DNA from: an uncultured Prevotellaceae bacterium
GTDB lineage: Bacteria > Bacteroidota > Bacteroidia > Bacteroidales > Bacteroidaceae
Assembly (NCBI GenBank): GCA_902771785.1
Contig: CACXYH010000002.1
Location: forward strand, 32,553 to 96,552
Length of the DNA: 64,000 bases
Reading direction: 5' to 3'
Part shown: in pieces, positions 11,054 through 19,300 of the stretch
Numbering within the stretch: the first letter of the stretch is position 1
Layout of the letters: each line of letters opens with the position of its first letter
The notes under the pieces: generated by a model
Seen by the model: the letters and a program-made list of their open reading frames with translations, nothing else
Told to the model about the DNA's origin: nothing
The model's database searches: none
Program-made: the position numbers and the translations under genes

Positions 11054-11129
11054 CGGGATGTAGCGCAGTTGGTAGCGCACTACGTTCGGGACGTAGGGGT
11101 CGGGCGTTCGAGTCGCCTCATCCCGACCA
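11054..11129 (+). tRNA. tRNA-Pro (anticodon CGG)
   Basis: All four arms can be folded: acceptor CGGGATG/CATCCCG, D arm GCGC/GCGC, anticodon stem CTACG/CGTAG with loop TTCGGGA, and T arm GGGCG-TTCGAGT-CGCCT with one G-T pair. The anticodon CGG reads CCG (proline). The discriminator is A and CCA is encoded. Total length is 76 bases. Confidence 0.95.
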
Positions 11130-11158
11130 AAAGCAACCGAGTCTCTCGGTTGCTTTTT
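11130..11158 (+). terminator. Rho-independent terminator of tRNA-Pro
   Basis: Stem AAAAGCAACCGAG / CTCGGTTGCTTTTT with a 3-base loop and a terminal T run, directly after the CCA end. Confidence 0.88.
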
Positions 11159-11176
11159 CGTTGATATAGGTTCATT

Positions 11177-12391
11177 ATGTACGATATAGAAAAGGTGAGA
11201 AAGGACTTCCCCATTCTGGGAAGAACCGTCTACAACAGGCCGCTGGTCTACCTCGACAACGCGGCCACCACACAGAAACCACTCTGCGTGCTCGACGCTA
11301 TGCGCGAAGAATACCTGAACGTGAATGCCAACGTGCACCGTGGCGTGCACTACCTGAGCCAGCAGGCCACCGACCTGCACGAGGCAGCACGCGAACGCGT
11401 ACGCTCATTCATCAACGCAAAGAAAACAGAGGAGATTGTCTTTACGCGCGGAACCACCGAGGCCATCAACCTGGTGGCGCTGTCGTTCTGCGACTCGCAG
11501 ATGCAGCAGGGCGACGAAGTGCTGGTGACCGACATGGAACACCACTCGAACATCGTGCCCTGGCAGCTGCAGGCTCAGCGCAAAGGAATCGTCGTGAAGC
11601 ATCTTCCCATCACAGACAAGGGGGAGCTTTGCTGCGACAACCTCGAAAACTACCTCACGGAGAAGACCCGGCTGCTGAGCCTTTGCCACGTGAGCAACGT
11701 GCTGGGAACGGTCAATCCCGTAGAGAAAATCATCAAGATGGCCCACGAAAGGGGCATTCCCGTACTCGTGGATGCGGCTCAGAGCGCACCCCACATGCCG
11801 CTCGACGTGCAGCAGATGGACTGCGACTTCATGGCTTTCAGCGGACACAAGATGTACGGACCTACGGGCATCGGCGTGCTCTACGGCAAGGAAGCGTGGC
11901 TCGAGAAGCTGCCACCCTATCAGGGAGGTGGCGAAATGATTGATAAGGTGACGTGGGAACGCACCACCTTCGAGCGGCTGCCCTTCAAGTTCGAGGCCGG
12001 AACGCCCGACTATGTGGCCACCCACGGACTGGCAACGGCCATCGACTACCTCTGCTCGCTAGGTCTCGGCAACATTCAGGCCCACGAACAGGAGCTGACA
12101 CGCTACTGCATGGAGCAGCTGCGAGGCATCGAAGGCATTCACCTCTACGGCGAAGCCGAAGACAAGGATGCCGTGGTAAGCTTCAACGTGGGCGACATCC
12201 ACCACCTGGACATCGGCACTCTGCTCGACCATCTGGGCATTGCCGTGCGCACCGGTCACCACTGTGCGCAGCCCCTGATGGTGCGCTTAGGCATCAGCGG
12301 CACCGTGCGGGCCTCCTTCGCTCTCTACAATACGTGCGAGGAAATCGATGCCCTCGTGGCTGGCATACGGCGCGTCAGCCAAATGTTCTGA
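11177..12391 (+). CDS. sufS: Cysteine desulfurase, SufS type
   Basis: This PLP enzyme takes sulfur from cysteine for iron-sulfur cluster assembly. The 404-residue sequence shows the class V aminotransferase features: YLDNAATTQKP near the N-terminus, the NVHRGVHYLS motif, EHHSNIVPWQ, the PLP lysine in SGHKMYGPTG (near residue 226) and the catalytic cysteine in RTGHHCAQPL (near 363) that defines the SufS/CsdA group. The length is normal. The usual partners sufBCD are not in the window; in many Bacteroidota they are elsewhere or just outside. It starts 18 bases after the tRNA terminator, so its promoter is either read-through from the tRNA or hidden in that short gap. Confidence 0.95.
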   Translation: MYDIEKVRKDFPILGRTVYNRPLVYLDNAATTQKPLCVLDAMREEYLNVNANVHRGVHYLSQQATDLHEAARERVRSFINAKKTEEIVFTRGTTEAINLVALSFCDSQMQQGDEVLVTDMEHHSNIVPWQLQAQRKGIVVKHLPITDKGELCCDNLENYLTEKTRLLSLCHVSNVLGTVNPVEKIIKMAHERGIPVLVDAAQSAPHMPLDVQQMDCDFMAFSGHKMYGPTGIGVLYGKEAWLEKLPPYQGGGEMIDKVTWERTTFERLPFKFEAGTPDYVATHGLATAIDYLCSLGLGNIQAHEQELTRYCMEQLRGIEGIHLYGEAEDKDAVVSFNVGDIHHLDIGTLLDHLGIAVRTGHHCAQPLMVRLGISGTVRASFALYNTCEEIDALVAGIRRVSQMF

Positions 12392-12414
12392 TGCAGCTTA
12401 GCCCATACAGAAAA

Positions 12415-12454
12415 ACAAGACGGCAACCCAAGTAAGCTTGAGTTGCCGTCTTGT
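12415..12454. terminator. Bidirectional hairpin between sufS and a convergent gene
   Basis: An 18-base stem ACAAGACGGCAACCCAAG / CTTGAGTTGCCGTCTTGT with one mismatch and a 4-base loop lies between the 3' ends of sufS and the 91-residue gene. An A run precedes it, giving a short U run in transcripts from the minus strand. Confidence 0.82.
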
Positions 12455-12470
12455 TGATAGTATATCCCCG

Positions 12471-12746
12471 CTACAGGGCAGCCTTGCACTTGAGCAGCGC
12501 GCTGACGAGCCAGGCGCCACAAACGACGCGCAGCGACAGCGCACAGTCGATGGGGAAGATGGTCATCAGGGCGGCCAGCTGCGCATTGAGCAGCAACAGC
12601 GTCTGCCGATTGTCGACGGGACGCTCCAGCACCCTGCTATAATAGCCCGACAGGCGCGTCAACGGACGGCGCACGACCTTGGCCAACTGCATCATTACCA
12701 ACTCGAACTTCTGCTCACTCACGTTCATCATCATTTCGTTATTCAT
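12471..12746 (-). CDS. Small conserved protein of unknown function
   Basis: The 91-residue product has a basic, helical middle (VVRRPLTRLSGYYSRVLERPVDNRQT) and a hydrophobic C-terminal half (LLLLNAQLAALM...LRVVCGAWLVSALL) that may be one or two membrane segments. I know no named family for it. GC-rich codon use like that of its neighbours and a terminator facing it support a real gene. It is convergent with sufS and has no operon partner. Confidence 0.65.
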   Translation of the reverse strand: MNNEMMMNVSEQKFELVMMQLAKVVRRPLTRLSGYYSRVLERPVDNRQTLLLLNAQLAALMTIFPIDCALSLRVVCGAWLVSALLKCKAAL

Positions 12747-12921
12747 ATCTTCTTTGTTTTATTAGTTATTTGATTCTGGGTGCAAAATAACGAGTTTAGA
12801 GTGCACAATAGGTTCACAAACGAAACTTTTTGTGTTAAAAAACGCCGTTTTTGACAATCTTTAACGCATTTAAGCCCGTCAAGAGCCCTGCAACCCAACA
12901 GCACCTCACGCAAGTCAACGA

Positions 12922-12962
12922 GCGTTTTATGGCAAAACGGAGGGCGTTTTGTGGCAAAACGC
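12922..12962. repeat. Array B: two palindromes phased at 22 bp
   Basis: GCGTTTTATGGCAAAACGG (12922-12940) and GCGTTTTGTGGCAAAACGC (12944-12962) start exactly 22 bases apart with a 3-base spacer. The second unit differs from the array A unit at only 2 of 19 positions. The 324-base gap 12747-13070 that holds it contains otherwise only the rnhB promoter. Confidence 0.85.
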
Positions 12963-13014
12963 AAAACAAAGAAAACGGTATTCTACTGAAAAAAGAGCCT
13001 ATCTGCCGAAAATT

Positions 13015-13046
13015 TTTGCAGGTTTCGCAAAGATTTCGTACCTTTG
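13015..13046 (+). promoter_or_regulatory. Promoter of rnhB
   Basis: TTTG (13015-13018), 20 bases, TACCTTTG (13039-13046), a perfect consensus. The spacer (CAGGTTTCGCAAAGATTTCG) is nearly the same as that of the rimP promoter at 58.5 kb. Confidence 0.85.
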
Positions 13047-13070
13047 CTGCGTATTAATAACCACGTAACG

Positions 13071-13679
13071 ATGCTGAAAAGTCACTACTACGAGGGTCTC
13101 GTGGAGGCCGGATGCGACGAGGCAGGGCGCGGATGCCTGGCCGGAGCAGTCTATGCTGCCGCCGTGATTCTGCCGCCCGACTACCAGAACGAGCTGCTGA
13201 ACGACTCGAAACAGCTCAGCGAACGGCAGCGCTACCAGCTGCGCGACATCGTTGAGCGCGACGCCATCAGCTGGGCTGTGGGCATCGTCGGGCCCGAAGA
13301 AATAGACAAAATCAACATTCTGAACGCCTCGATTCTGGCCATGCACCGCGCGCTCGACGGCCTGCAGGTGAGGCCCGAGGCGGTGATCGTAGACGGCAAC
13401 CGCTTCAAGAAGTACGGCCAACTGCCCCACACCACCATCGTGAAGGGCGACGGAAAGTACCTCTCGATAGCCGCCGCAAGCATCCTGGCCAAGACCTATC
13501 GCGACGACTACATGAACAAGCTGGCCGAGGAATACCCACAATACGACTGGCAACAGAACAAGGGATACCCCACCCGCAAGCACCGCGAGGCCATCCGGCA
13601 GTATGGCACCACGCCCTACCACCGCATGAGCTACAACCTGCTGGGCACGGGAGAACTGAGCCTGGACTTCAAAGAATAA
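13071..13679 (+). CDS. rnhB: Ribonuclease HII
   Basis: RNase HII cuts RNA in RNA-DNA hybrids and removes single ribonucleotides from DNA. I use the ATG at 13071 (MLKSHYYEG), because the GTG/ATG-rich extension back to 13044 would overlap the promoter. The 202 residues show the catalytic GCDEAGRG motif (Asp16, Glu17), the third carboxylate in IVDGN (Asp108), and the conserved [14 protein letters not shown] and HREAI blocks. The length is normal for the family. A WYL-domain regulator follows after 8 bases and a DUF4923 lipoprotein after that, probably all one transcript. Confidence 0.96.
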   Translation: MLKSHYYEGLVEAGCDEAGRGCLAGAVYAAAVILPPDYQNELLNDSKQLSERQRYQLRDIVERDAISWAVGIVGPEEIDKINILNASILAMHRALDGLQVRPEAVIVDGNRFKKYGQLPHTTIVKGDGKYLSIAAASILAKTYRDDYMNKLAEEYPQYDWQQNKGYPTRKHREAIRQYGTTPYHRMSYNLLGTGELSLDFKE

Positions 13680-13687
13680 CGACATAC

Positions 13688-14611
13688 ATGCGACACGACA
13701 AACTGGAACGCGAGCTGAACCTGCTGCTTCTGCTCACCGAGAACCACAACTTTACGGTCAAGGACATCTGCGACCGCATGGGCATTTCGCGTCGCAACCT
13801 GTACTACTACCTGGAGTTCTTCCGGCTGGCGGGCTTCAAGGTAGAGAACAACAAACCCTTCTACCGCATTCGCAAGGACTCGCCCTTCTTCCGCAAGCTC
13901 GACGAAACGGTGCACTTCACCGAGGACGAGGCCATCACCCTGCGCCGCATTCTCGACAAGACCGGCGACGACAGCGCACAGGTGCAGCGACTCAAGCACA
14001 AGCTCGACAAGCTCTACGACCTGGACATACTGGACAATGTGGAGCTGAAAGAGCAGCAGGCCCACATCACCCGCCAACTCTACGACGCCATCAAGGGCCG
14101 ACAGACGGTGATGCTCGTGGGCTACTCGTCGCCCCACAGCAACACCGTGAGCGACCGCATGGTGGAACCGTTTCTCTTCATGAACGGCAACCGCGAGATA
14201 AGATGCTACGAGGTGAAGTCGAAGATGAACAAGACATTCAAGCTATCGCGCATGCAAGACGTGCAGCTGCTCGACCTGCTGTGGAGCCACGAGCGCGAAC
14301 ACCGGCAGATGTTCACCGACGTGTTCATGTTCTCGGGCGAGCAGTGGCTGCCCATCGTGCTGCGCATGGGACGCCTCTCGGCCTCGGTGCTGCGCGAGGA
14401 ATATCCGCAGACCGAACGCTACATGGAGCCCGACGGCGACAACCACTGGCTGCTGCACATGAACGTATGCTCGTATGTGGGCATCGGACGCTTCGTGCTG
14501 GGGCTGTATGACGACATCGAGGTGCTGGAGAGCAACGACTTCCGCGACTACCTGCGGCAGAAAGTGGAGAACATGAGCAAGGACAGACAACAACAATTAA
14601 TAACCCACTAA
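13688..14611 (+). CDS. HTH-WYL transcriptional regulator
   Basis: The 307 residues begin with a winged helix-turn-helix (about 10-60, NFTVKDICDRMGISRRNLYYYLEFF), followed by a helical linker and a WYL domain (about 140-230) with the MLVGYSSPHSNTVSDR and REIRCYEVKSKMNKTFKLSRM segments, and a C-terminal WCX-like part. WYL domains sense ligands, often nucleic-acid derived, and occur in DNA-damage and defence regulation; this copy sits after rnhB, so a link with nucleic-acid stress is possible but inferred. It is translated from the same unit as rnhB (8-base gap). Confidence 0.87.
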   Translation: MRHDKLERELNLLLLLTENHNFTVKDICDRMGISRRNLYYYLEFFRLAGFKVENNKPFYRIRKDSPFFRKLDETVHFTEDEAITLRRILDKTGDDSAQVQRLKHKLDKLYDLDILDNVELKEQQAHITRQLYDAIKGRQTVMLVGYSSPHSNTVSDRMVEPFLFMNGNREIRCYEVKSKMNKTFKLSRMQDVQLLDLLWSHEREHRQMFTDVFMFSGEQWLPIVLRMGRLSASVLREEYPQTERYMEPDGDNHWLLHMNVCSYVGIGRFVLGLYDDIEVLESNDFRDYLRQKVENMSKDRQQQLITH

Positions 14612-14624
14612 AACAACAACAACG

Positions 14625-15308
14625 ATGAAAACAAAGAAATTAGCAATCGTAGCAGCTGCTTCACTCATGCTGATGAGCTGCGGAACTGACTCACTCTCGA
14701 TGCTGGGCGGCGTACTGGGCGCACAGCCGGGTAACCAAACCAGCACACAGAACAGCGCCACGGGCAGCATTCTGGGCGACATCTTCTCGGCTGCCACCAG
14801 CGGACAGACCGTGGGCAACGTGCTGACGAGCGTACTGGGACTCGACAAAATGACGCAGAAAGACCTGATTGGCACGTGGAAATACAGCTCGCCGGGCTGT
14901 GCATTCACCAGCCAGCAGCTGCTGGCCCAAGCCGGCGGCGAGGTGGTAGCAACGCAAATCAAGACGAAGCTGCAGCCTACCTTCAACACCGTGGGCATCA
15001 ATAGCTCGAACACCTACGTCACCTTCAATCAGGACGGAACCTTCACGGCCAGCATCGCCGGCAAGCAATGGAGCGGCAAATACACCTACGACGCTGCCAC
15101 CAGCAAGGTGACGATGCAGGGACTGCTGCTCAACGTGAACTGCTATGCCAAGAAGAATGCCAGCGGAATAGGCCTGCTGTTCGAGGCATCGAAGCTGCTG
15201 ACGGTGCTGAAAACAATGTCGGCTCTGAGCGGAAACACATCGCTTCAGACCATTGGCGACCTGGCCGGCAACTACGACGGCGTGCGCATTGGCTTCGACA
15301 TGAAGTAA
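14625..15308 (+). CDS. DUF4923 lipocalin-like lipoprotein
   Basis: A lipoprotein signal with lipobox LMSC (cysteine at residue 19) is followed by a low-complexity S/T/G-rich linker and a beta-rich domain typical of DUF4923: LIGTWKYSSPGCAFTSQQLL, then the TFNQDGTFTA and GKWSGKYTYD-like strands. The 227-residue length fits the family. It should be anchored in the envelope; the function is unknown, although the fold resembles lipocalin-type small-molecule binders. It follows the WYL gene by 13 bases. It ends 10 bases before the convergent small gene at 15318. Confidence 0.85.
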   Translation: MKTKKLAIVAAASLMLMSCGTDSLSMLGGVLGAQPGNQTSTQNSATGSILGDIFSAATSGQTVGNVLTSVLGLDKMTQKDLIGTWKYSSPGCAFTSQQLLAQAGGEVVATQIKTKLQPTFNTVGINSSNTYVTFNQDGTFTASIAGKQWSGKYTYDAATSKVTMQGLLLNVNCYAKKNASGIGLLFEASKLLTVLKTMSALSGNTSLQTIGDLAGNYDGVRIGFDMK

Positions 15309-15317
15309 GCGGAAAGG

Positions 15318-15569
15318 CTAAACAGAAATTCTCAGTGAACGGGTGATGCGGCGCTTCAGTTGCATCACCTGTTCTTTTGTGAGCGAGGAGCACTCGTCGA
15401 GATGCAGCAGAATGTCGGTGGCCTTCAGGAAGGCATCGCGAATGGCAGGCGACGCATTCAGATACTGCGCCCAGCGACCGCCCTGGTCGGGCTCGCAGTC
15501 GAGCGTATAGCGAATGAAATCGTCGTTACACAGAAAGTCGTCAACGGTCATCAGTACCTGCATCTTCAA
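15318..15569 (-). CDS. Short anti-sigma-like protein (N-terminal domain only)
   Basis: This 83-residue protein lies 62 bases downstream of the ECF sigma gene on the same strand. Its first 60 residues (DDFIRYTLDCEPDQ...WAQYLNASPAIRDAFLKATDIL) follow the pattern of the cytoplasmic N-terminal domain of FecR-type anti-sigma factors: a short acidic helix, then a helix ending in a W/Y-L...sP..R..F motif. There is no membrane segment and no periplasmic FecR domain, which full-length relatives (about 300 residues) have. It may be a free cytosolic anti-sigma, or an unrelated small protein; the resemblance is by eye. Confidence 0.62.
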   Translation of the reverse strand: MKMQVLMTVDDFLCNDDFIRYTLDCEPDQGGRWAQYLNASPAIRDAFLKATDILLHLDECSSLTKEQVMQLKRRITRSLRISV

Positions 15570-15631
15570 GTGCTTTAAGTCAAACTTTACACTATAAAGA
15601 CGCAGGAAGGGCGTGGCTGTAATCAGAAAGT

Positions 15632-16195
15632 TCAGATGATTTGTGCCGTCTCGCGCAGTTTCAGCATACCGCGATGCACGAGATTGCGCACGGAGTGATA
15701 GTTCATGTGCATGATTTGGCAGATGTCTTCGTATTTGCGCTGCTCCAGATAGTAGAGCGTGATGGCCTGCCGTTGCCTGCGGGTGAGGCTCTTCATGAGG
15801 AAAGCCACCTGCTGTTGCTGCATGCTGGCATGCTCGCTGACGATGTAGTCGCGCTCAGTGTCGTCGGTAGAGCGGCGCGAGCTGTACTGCTCAATGGGGG
15901 TTTCAGAGGTGAACGTCTGCTTGCGGAACTCGTCGAGCAGCTTGTTCTTCAGGGAGATGACCAGATAAGAGCCCAGATTGCGGATGGCGTTCTGGTCGTT
16001 GCGCTTGGAGTAGACCTTGACGAAAACGTCGTGAATACAGTCTTTTAGCAGCTCGTAGTCGGCCGTCAGCCGGCTTCCGTAGTTGAAGAGAATGTGCACA
16101 TACATATCGTACAACTGCGCGAAAGCCTGGTCGTCGCCAGCACAAAAAGCGGCCACTAATTGGGATGTCCGTTCCTTAAGACTTGTTTTCACCAT
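15632..16195 (-). CDS. ECF-family RNA polymerase sigma factor
   Basis: The start is the ATG at 16195 (MVKTSLKERTSQLV); the extension to 16273 crosses the promoter. The 187 residues have sigma-70 region 2 (FAQLYDMYVHILFNYGSRLTADYELLKDCIHDVF) and region 4 (LTRRQRQAITLYYLEQRKYEDICQIMH...RNLVHRGMLKL). This is the Bacteroidota ECF type that normally pairs with a FecR anti-sigma and a TonB-dependent transporter. Here the partner is only an 83-residue protein. It lies just beyond the last PUL gene but behind a terminator and with its own promoter, so control of the PUL is possible yet not shown. Confidence 0.92.
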   Translation of the reverse strand: MVKTSLKERTSQLVAAFCAGDDQAFAQLYDMYVHILFNYGSRLTADYELLKDCIHDVFVKVYSKRNDQNAIRNLGSYLVISLKNKLLDEFRKQTFTSETPIEQYSSRRSTDDTERDYIVSEHASMQQQQVAFLMKSLTRRQRQAITLYYLEQRKYEDICQIMHMNYHSVRNLVHRGMLKLRETAQII

Positions 16196-16221
16196 TTTTA
16201 GTAGTAAGTAGTTTCTGCTTG

Positions 16222-16252
16222 CAAAGTTAAATAAAATTCCGACAACACCAAA
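16222..16252 (-). promoter_or_regulatory. Promoter of the ECF sigma gene
   Basis: On the minus strand: TTTG, 19 bases, TAACTTTG, matching the housekeeping sigma consensus; the start codon is 26 bases further on. The sigma gene is thus not purely autoregulated by an alternative promoter. Confidence 0.78.
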
Positions 16253-16253
16253 C

Positions 16254-16300
16254 AAAAAGGCGAGGAAAATCACGAAATCGTTTGAGTTCCCTCGCCTTTT
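16254..16300 (-). terminator. Terminator at the end of the PUL
   Basis: On the minus strand, an AAAAGGCGAGGGAA arm pairs with TTTTCCTCGCCTTTT across an 18-base loop and ends in a T run, 11 bases after the stop of the last PUL gene. Confidence 0.8.
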
Positions 16301-16311
16301 AGCACTAATTG

Positions 16312-19300
16312 TTATTTTTTCTTCAGCCAGAAGGCCCCTCGGCCCTCGATGGTGGTCTGTCCTTTCACCTCGCGAAGCTTGACCGGACTGCTGTCTACCT
16401 TATATAATATATAGGTGCTTTGGTCGGGCAGACTCAGGCTGAGCGGCCCGGCGGTATCCTTATACCACAGCTGGGCGTCGGCACTGGTCATGGAGTAGCA
16501 GCCCTCGGTGGCGCTTTTCTGCGGCTGCATGGCTGCCACGCTGCGCAGGAAAGCAGCGTCGGTCACCTGCAGACTGGGGCACGAGCCGCCGGCCATGAGC
16601 ACGGCCCAGGCCATTTCGGGATACTTCTGGGCGTAGTAGACCACGGCCTTGTCGGGGTACTGCCGCCGGTATTCCGACACGCCCCGATAGACATCGGCAA
16701 AGCGAGCCGAGCCTGTGCGGATTTTTCGCTGGTACTGTCGCGGCGCCATGTTCACGCCTCCTTCAGGGGCATAGAGCCCTTTGTTGTGGTAGAACCACTG
16801 CTCAATGTCGATGATGTCGACGACTTTCGAGCGCTCAGGGTCTTGCAGAACGGCGTCCTGCACGTCCTTATTGACGCCGAGCGACACGAGCACGCGCTGG
16901 CCGTTGCGCTGCTCCCACTCGGCGATGCAGTCGAGCCAGAAGCGTACGAAGTGGAGCGGACCCGTGAACTCCTCGCCAATGGAGTGGATCACGTTGGGAT
17001 GGTGCTTCAGCGCGTCGAGCGATTGCAGTATGTACTGGCGGTGAAGCTCGCGCAGCTTCGCGTTGCTGACGTCGTAGAACTGCTCGGCGGTGAAGATGCG
17101 CTTGTCGCCTGTAAAGGGCACAGGCTCCAGAAACTCCTCGTGGTTGATGTTGTTGGCCGTGCGCCAAGGGCAGTCTACCCAGTGGGCACCGGCCTCCAGG
17201 ATGTTGTGCTGGAAGTAGTGCTGGTTCATGAGCAGCAGCCCCTGACCGGCTCCCTTCGCGGCAAACTCGTTCAGACGGGCGAAGTACCAGCTGTTCAGTC
17301 GGGTGAGGTCGTAGCGCGAAAGGCCGTCCCAGGCATGGCCCTGGCCGCTGCGGGCGAAGGGTTGCTCATAGAAAGGTCCCCACACATCGCCGTTCTTGCG
17401 GCGCACGCGCTCGTGGTCGTCGCGGCGCCGGTCGTACCAAAGACCGTAGTTCTGGGCGTAGAGCAGGGTGTGGCTGGCAGCCATCTCGCTCACCACGGAG
17501 TCGATTCTGTCGGTCAGACCGCGCCCTTCGGCACCGGGAACGAAACGGGTCAGGGCATAGGTAGCCTTGCGGACAGCCGAGCTACTGAGGCGTCCGTTCC
17601 ACCAAGGCGAGTTGTGTCGGCCACCCACCAGCAGGGTATTAGAGGCGGCATCAACGAGGCGGCCATCCTTGACGGCAGCCTCCATTGGAGCCGAAGCGGC
17701 ACTTTGGCCATGCTGAAGCGGCACTTCGGCTGTGTCGAAGGGGCACTTCGACGATGCCGAAGCGGCACTTCGCCTATGCCGAAGGGGCACTTTGACCACG
17801 TCGAAGTTCCCCTTCGTCGAAGTCAATGCAGCATCCAGCCGGGCGCTGTCAATCCACTGCTCCATCGTGAGGCGCGGTTGCCAGGCCTCCTTGGCCAACT
17901 GCAGCGCCTCTTCGATGGTGGGACTGCTCGTGGCTCCGGTCTTGCGTTCGAGCACACGACACTGCTCCGCGACGTCGCGACCAAGGCGGTCGGACAGCTG
18001 CTTTTGGTAGATGCTCCAGGGATTCACGTGCTCGTTGGCCTGCTCGATGATGCCATTGCCCTGGAACTGCGCCCAGCATCCGTAAGCCACGCAGACGGCA
18101 TCGGAGTCGGGCGAATAGCACTCAATGCCCGAGGCGGTGCTCTGCCAGAGGGTGCTGTTGGCGGTGTTCCAGCCGGCGCCATACTTCTCTAACTCCAGAT
18201 TACAGAAGCGAAGGTCGTTGCCATCGATGTTGACGCCATCGAAGAGCAGGCCGCTGGCCCACTGGCCAGTGCTGCCACTGAAGCCCAGAGACTCCTTGGT
18301 GTCGCAGCCCACAAAGGCATTCGGACCAGGCGCACAAGGGCCGGCCACGAAGTCGTTGATGCCATACTCGGAGTAGCAGCGCTGGAAAAGGGTCTGCCCG
18401 CCCATGGTATAGAACGTGCGGCGACGCATGCCGCCCAGCTCTGAGACGGGCTCTTTCGAGATACAATCCTCAACGGTGATGCGCGAACCCGTAGGCTGAA
18501 CGACGACGGCTGAGCCTGCGAAGTGGCGGAAGTTGACCATGCGCACCCAGCAGTCGCGGGCCGAAGCCACGTAGATGCCGTTCCAGCAGTGGTCTTCGTC
18601 CATGGGCAGACTGCGATTATAGTCGCTCTCGAGCGTCAGATTCTCCACTCCCGAGTCGCTGATGCGGCCCGGCCACACATAGCGCAGCACCTTGGCTCCG
18701 CCCCAACGGGCGTCGAGGGCAGTAGTGATGGGGGCATTCAGGCTTCCATCGGCCATGACAGTACGGTCCCAACGGATGTCGACGTCGCCGGCATGCCACG
18801 CCCAGTAGCCCAGGCGCGAGCCTCCGCCCCAGGTGTCGCAGCCCAGATGCTTGACCCACGCAGCAGGCGACGGACGCCAGACGAGCACCTCGTCGCCGGC
18901 CTTCAGGGCCGCACTGACCTTCAAGGCGCCCACCTTCACATAGTCGTCGGCAATGCTGAGGGTGTCGGTGATACGGCGGTCGTTGCGTCCTTCGAGGTAG
19001 AGCAGTGCGCCACGGTCGGTGCCCAGCTTGCGAAGAACGGTCTGCTGCTTGCTGGTTCCACGCAGCACCACGCCCGAAGCACTGATGCGCAGGGGCTGAG
19101 AAAGCGTGAAGACGCCCTCGCCCAGCAGCACAGCACCGCGCAGGCCCGTCTGCTTGTCGGGCTTCAACGAGGCCACATAGTCGATAGCCTGCTGTATGCG
19201 CTCGCTATTGTCGCCATCCTTCCACTCGATATAGACCACGCTCATGACCGACGGAATGGGCACCTCCGACTGGCGATAGCCACAGTAGCTGTAATCTAAC

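Noticed and set aside
10889-11380. The long N-terminal extension of the CD225 gene
   Set aside because: It would run antisense through the tRNA-Pro gene, its terminator and the start of sufS; the ATG at 10888 fits the family start and the promoter.
17689-17822. Array C considered as a CRISPR
   Set aside because: The period is 22 bp with no separate spacers of 30 or more bases, it is translated as part of a larger protein, and no cas genes are near. The same applies to arrays A, B and D.
16420-18192. A 590-residue open frame antisense to the beta-helix/barrel protein
   Set aside because: Shadow of a strong coding frame with clear family motifs on the other strand; no promoter or protein features.
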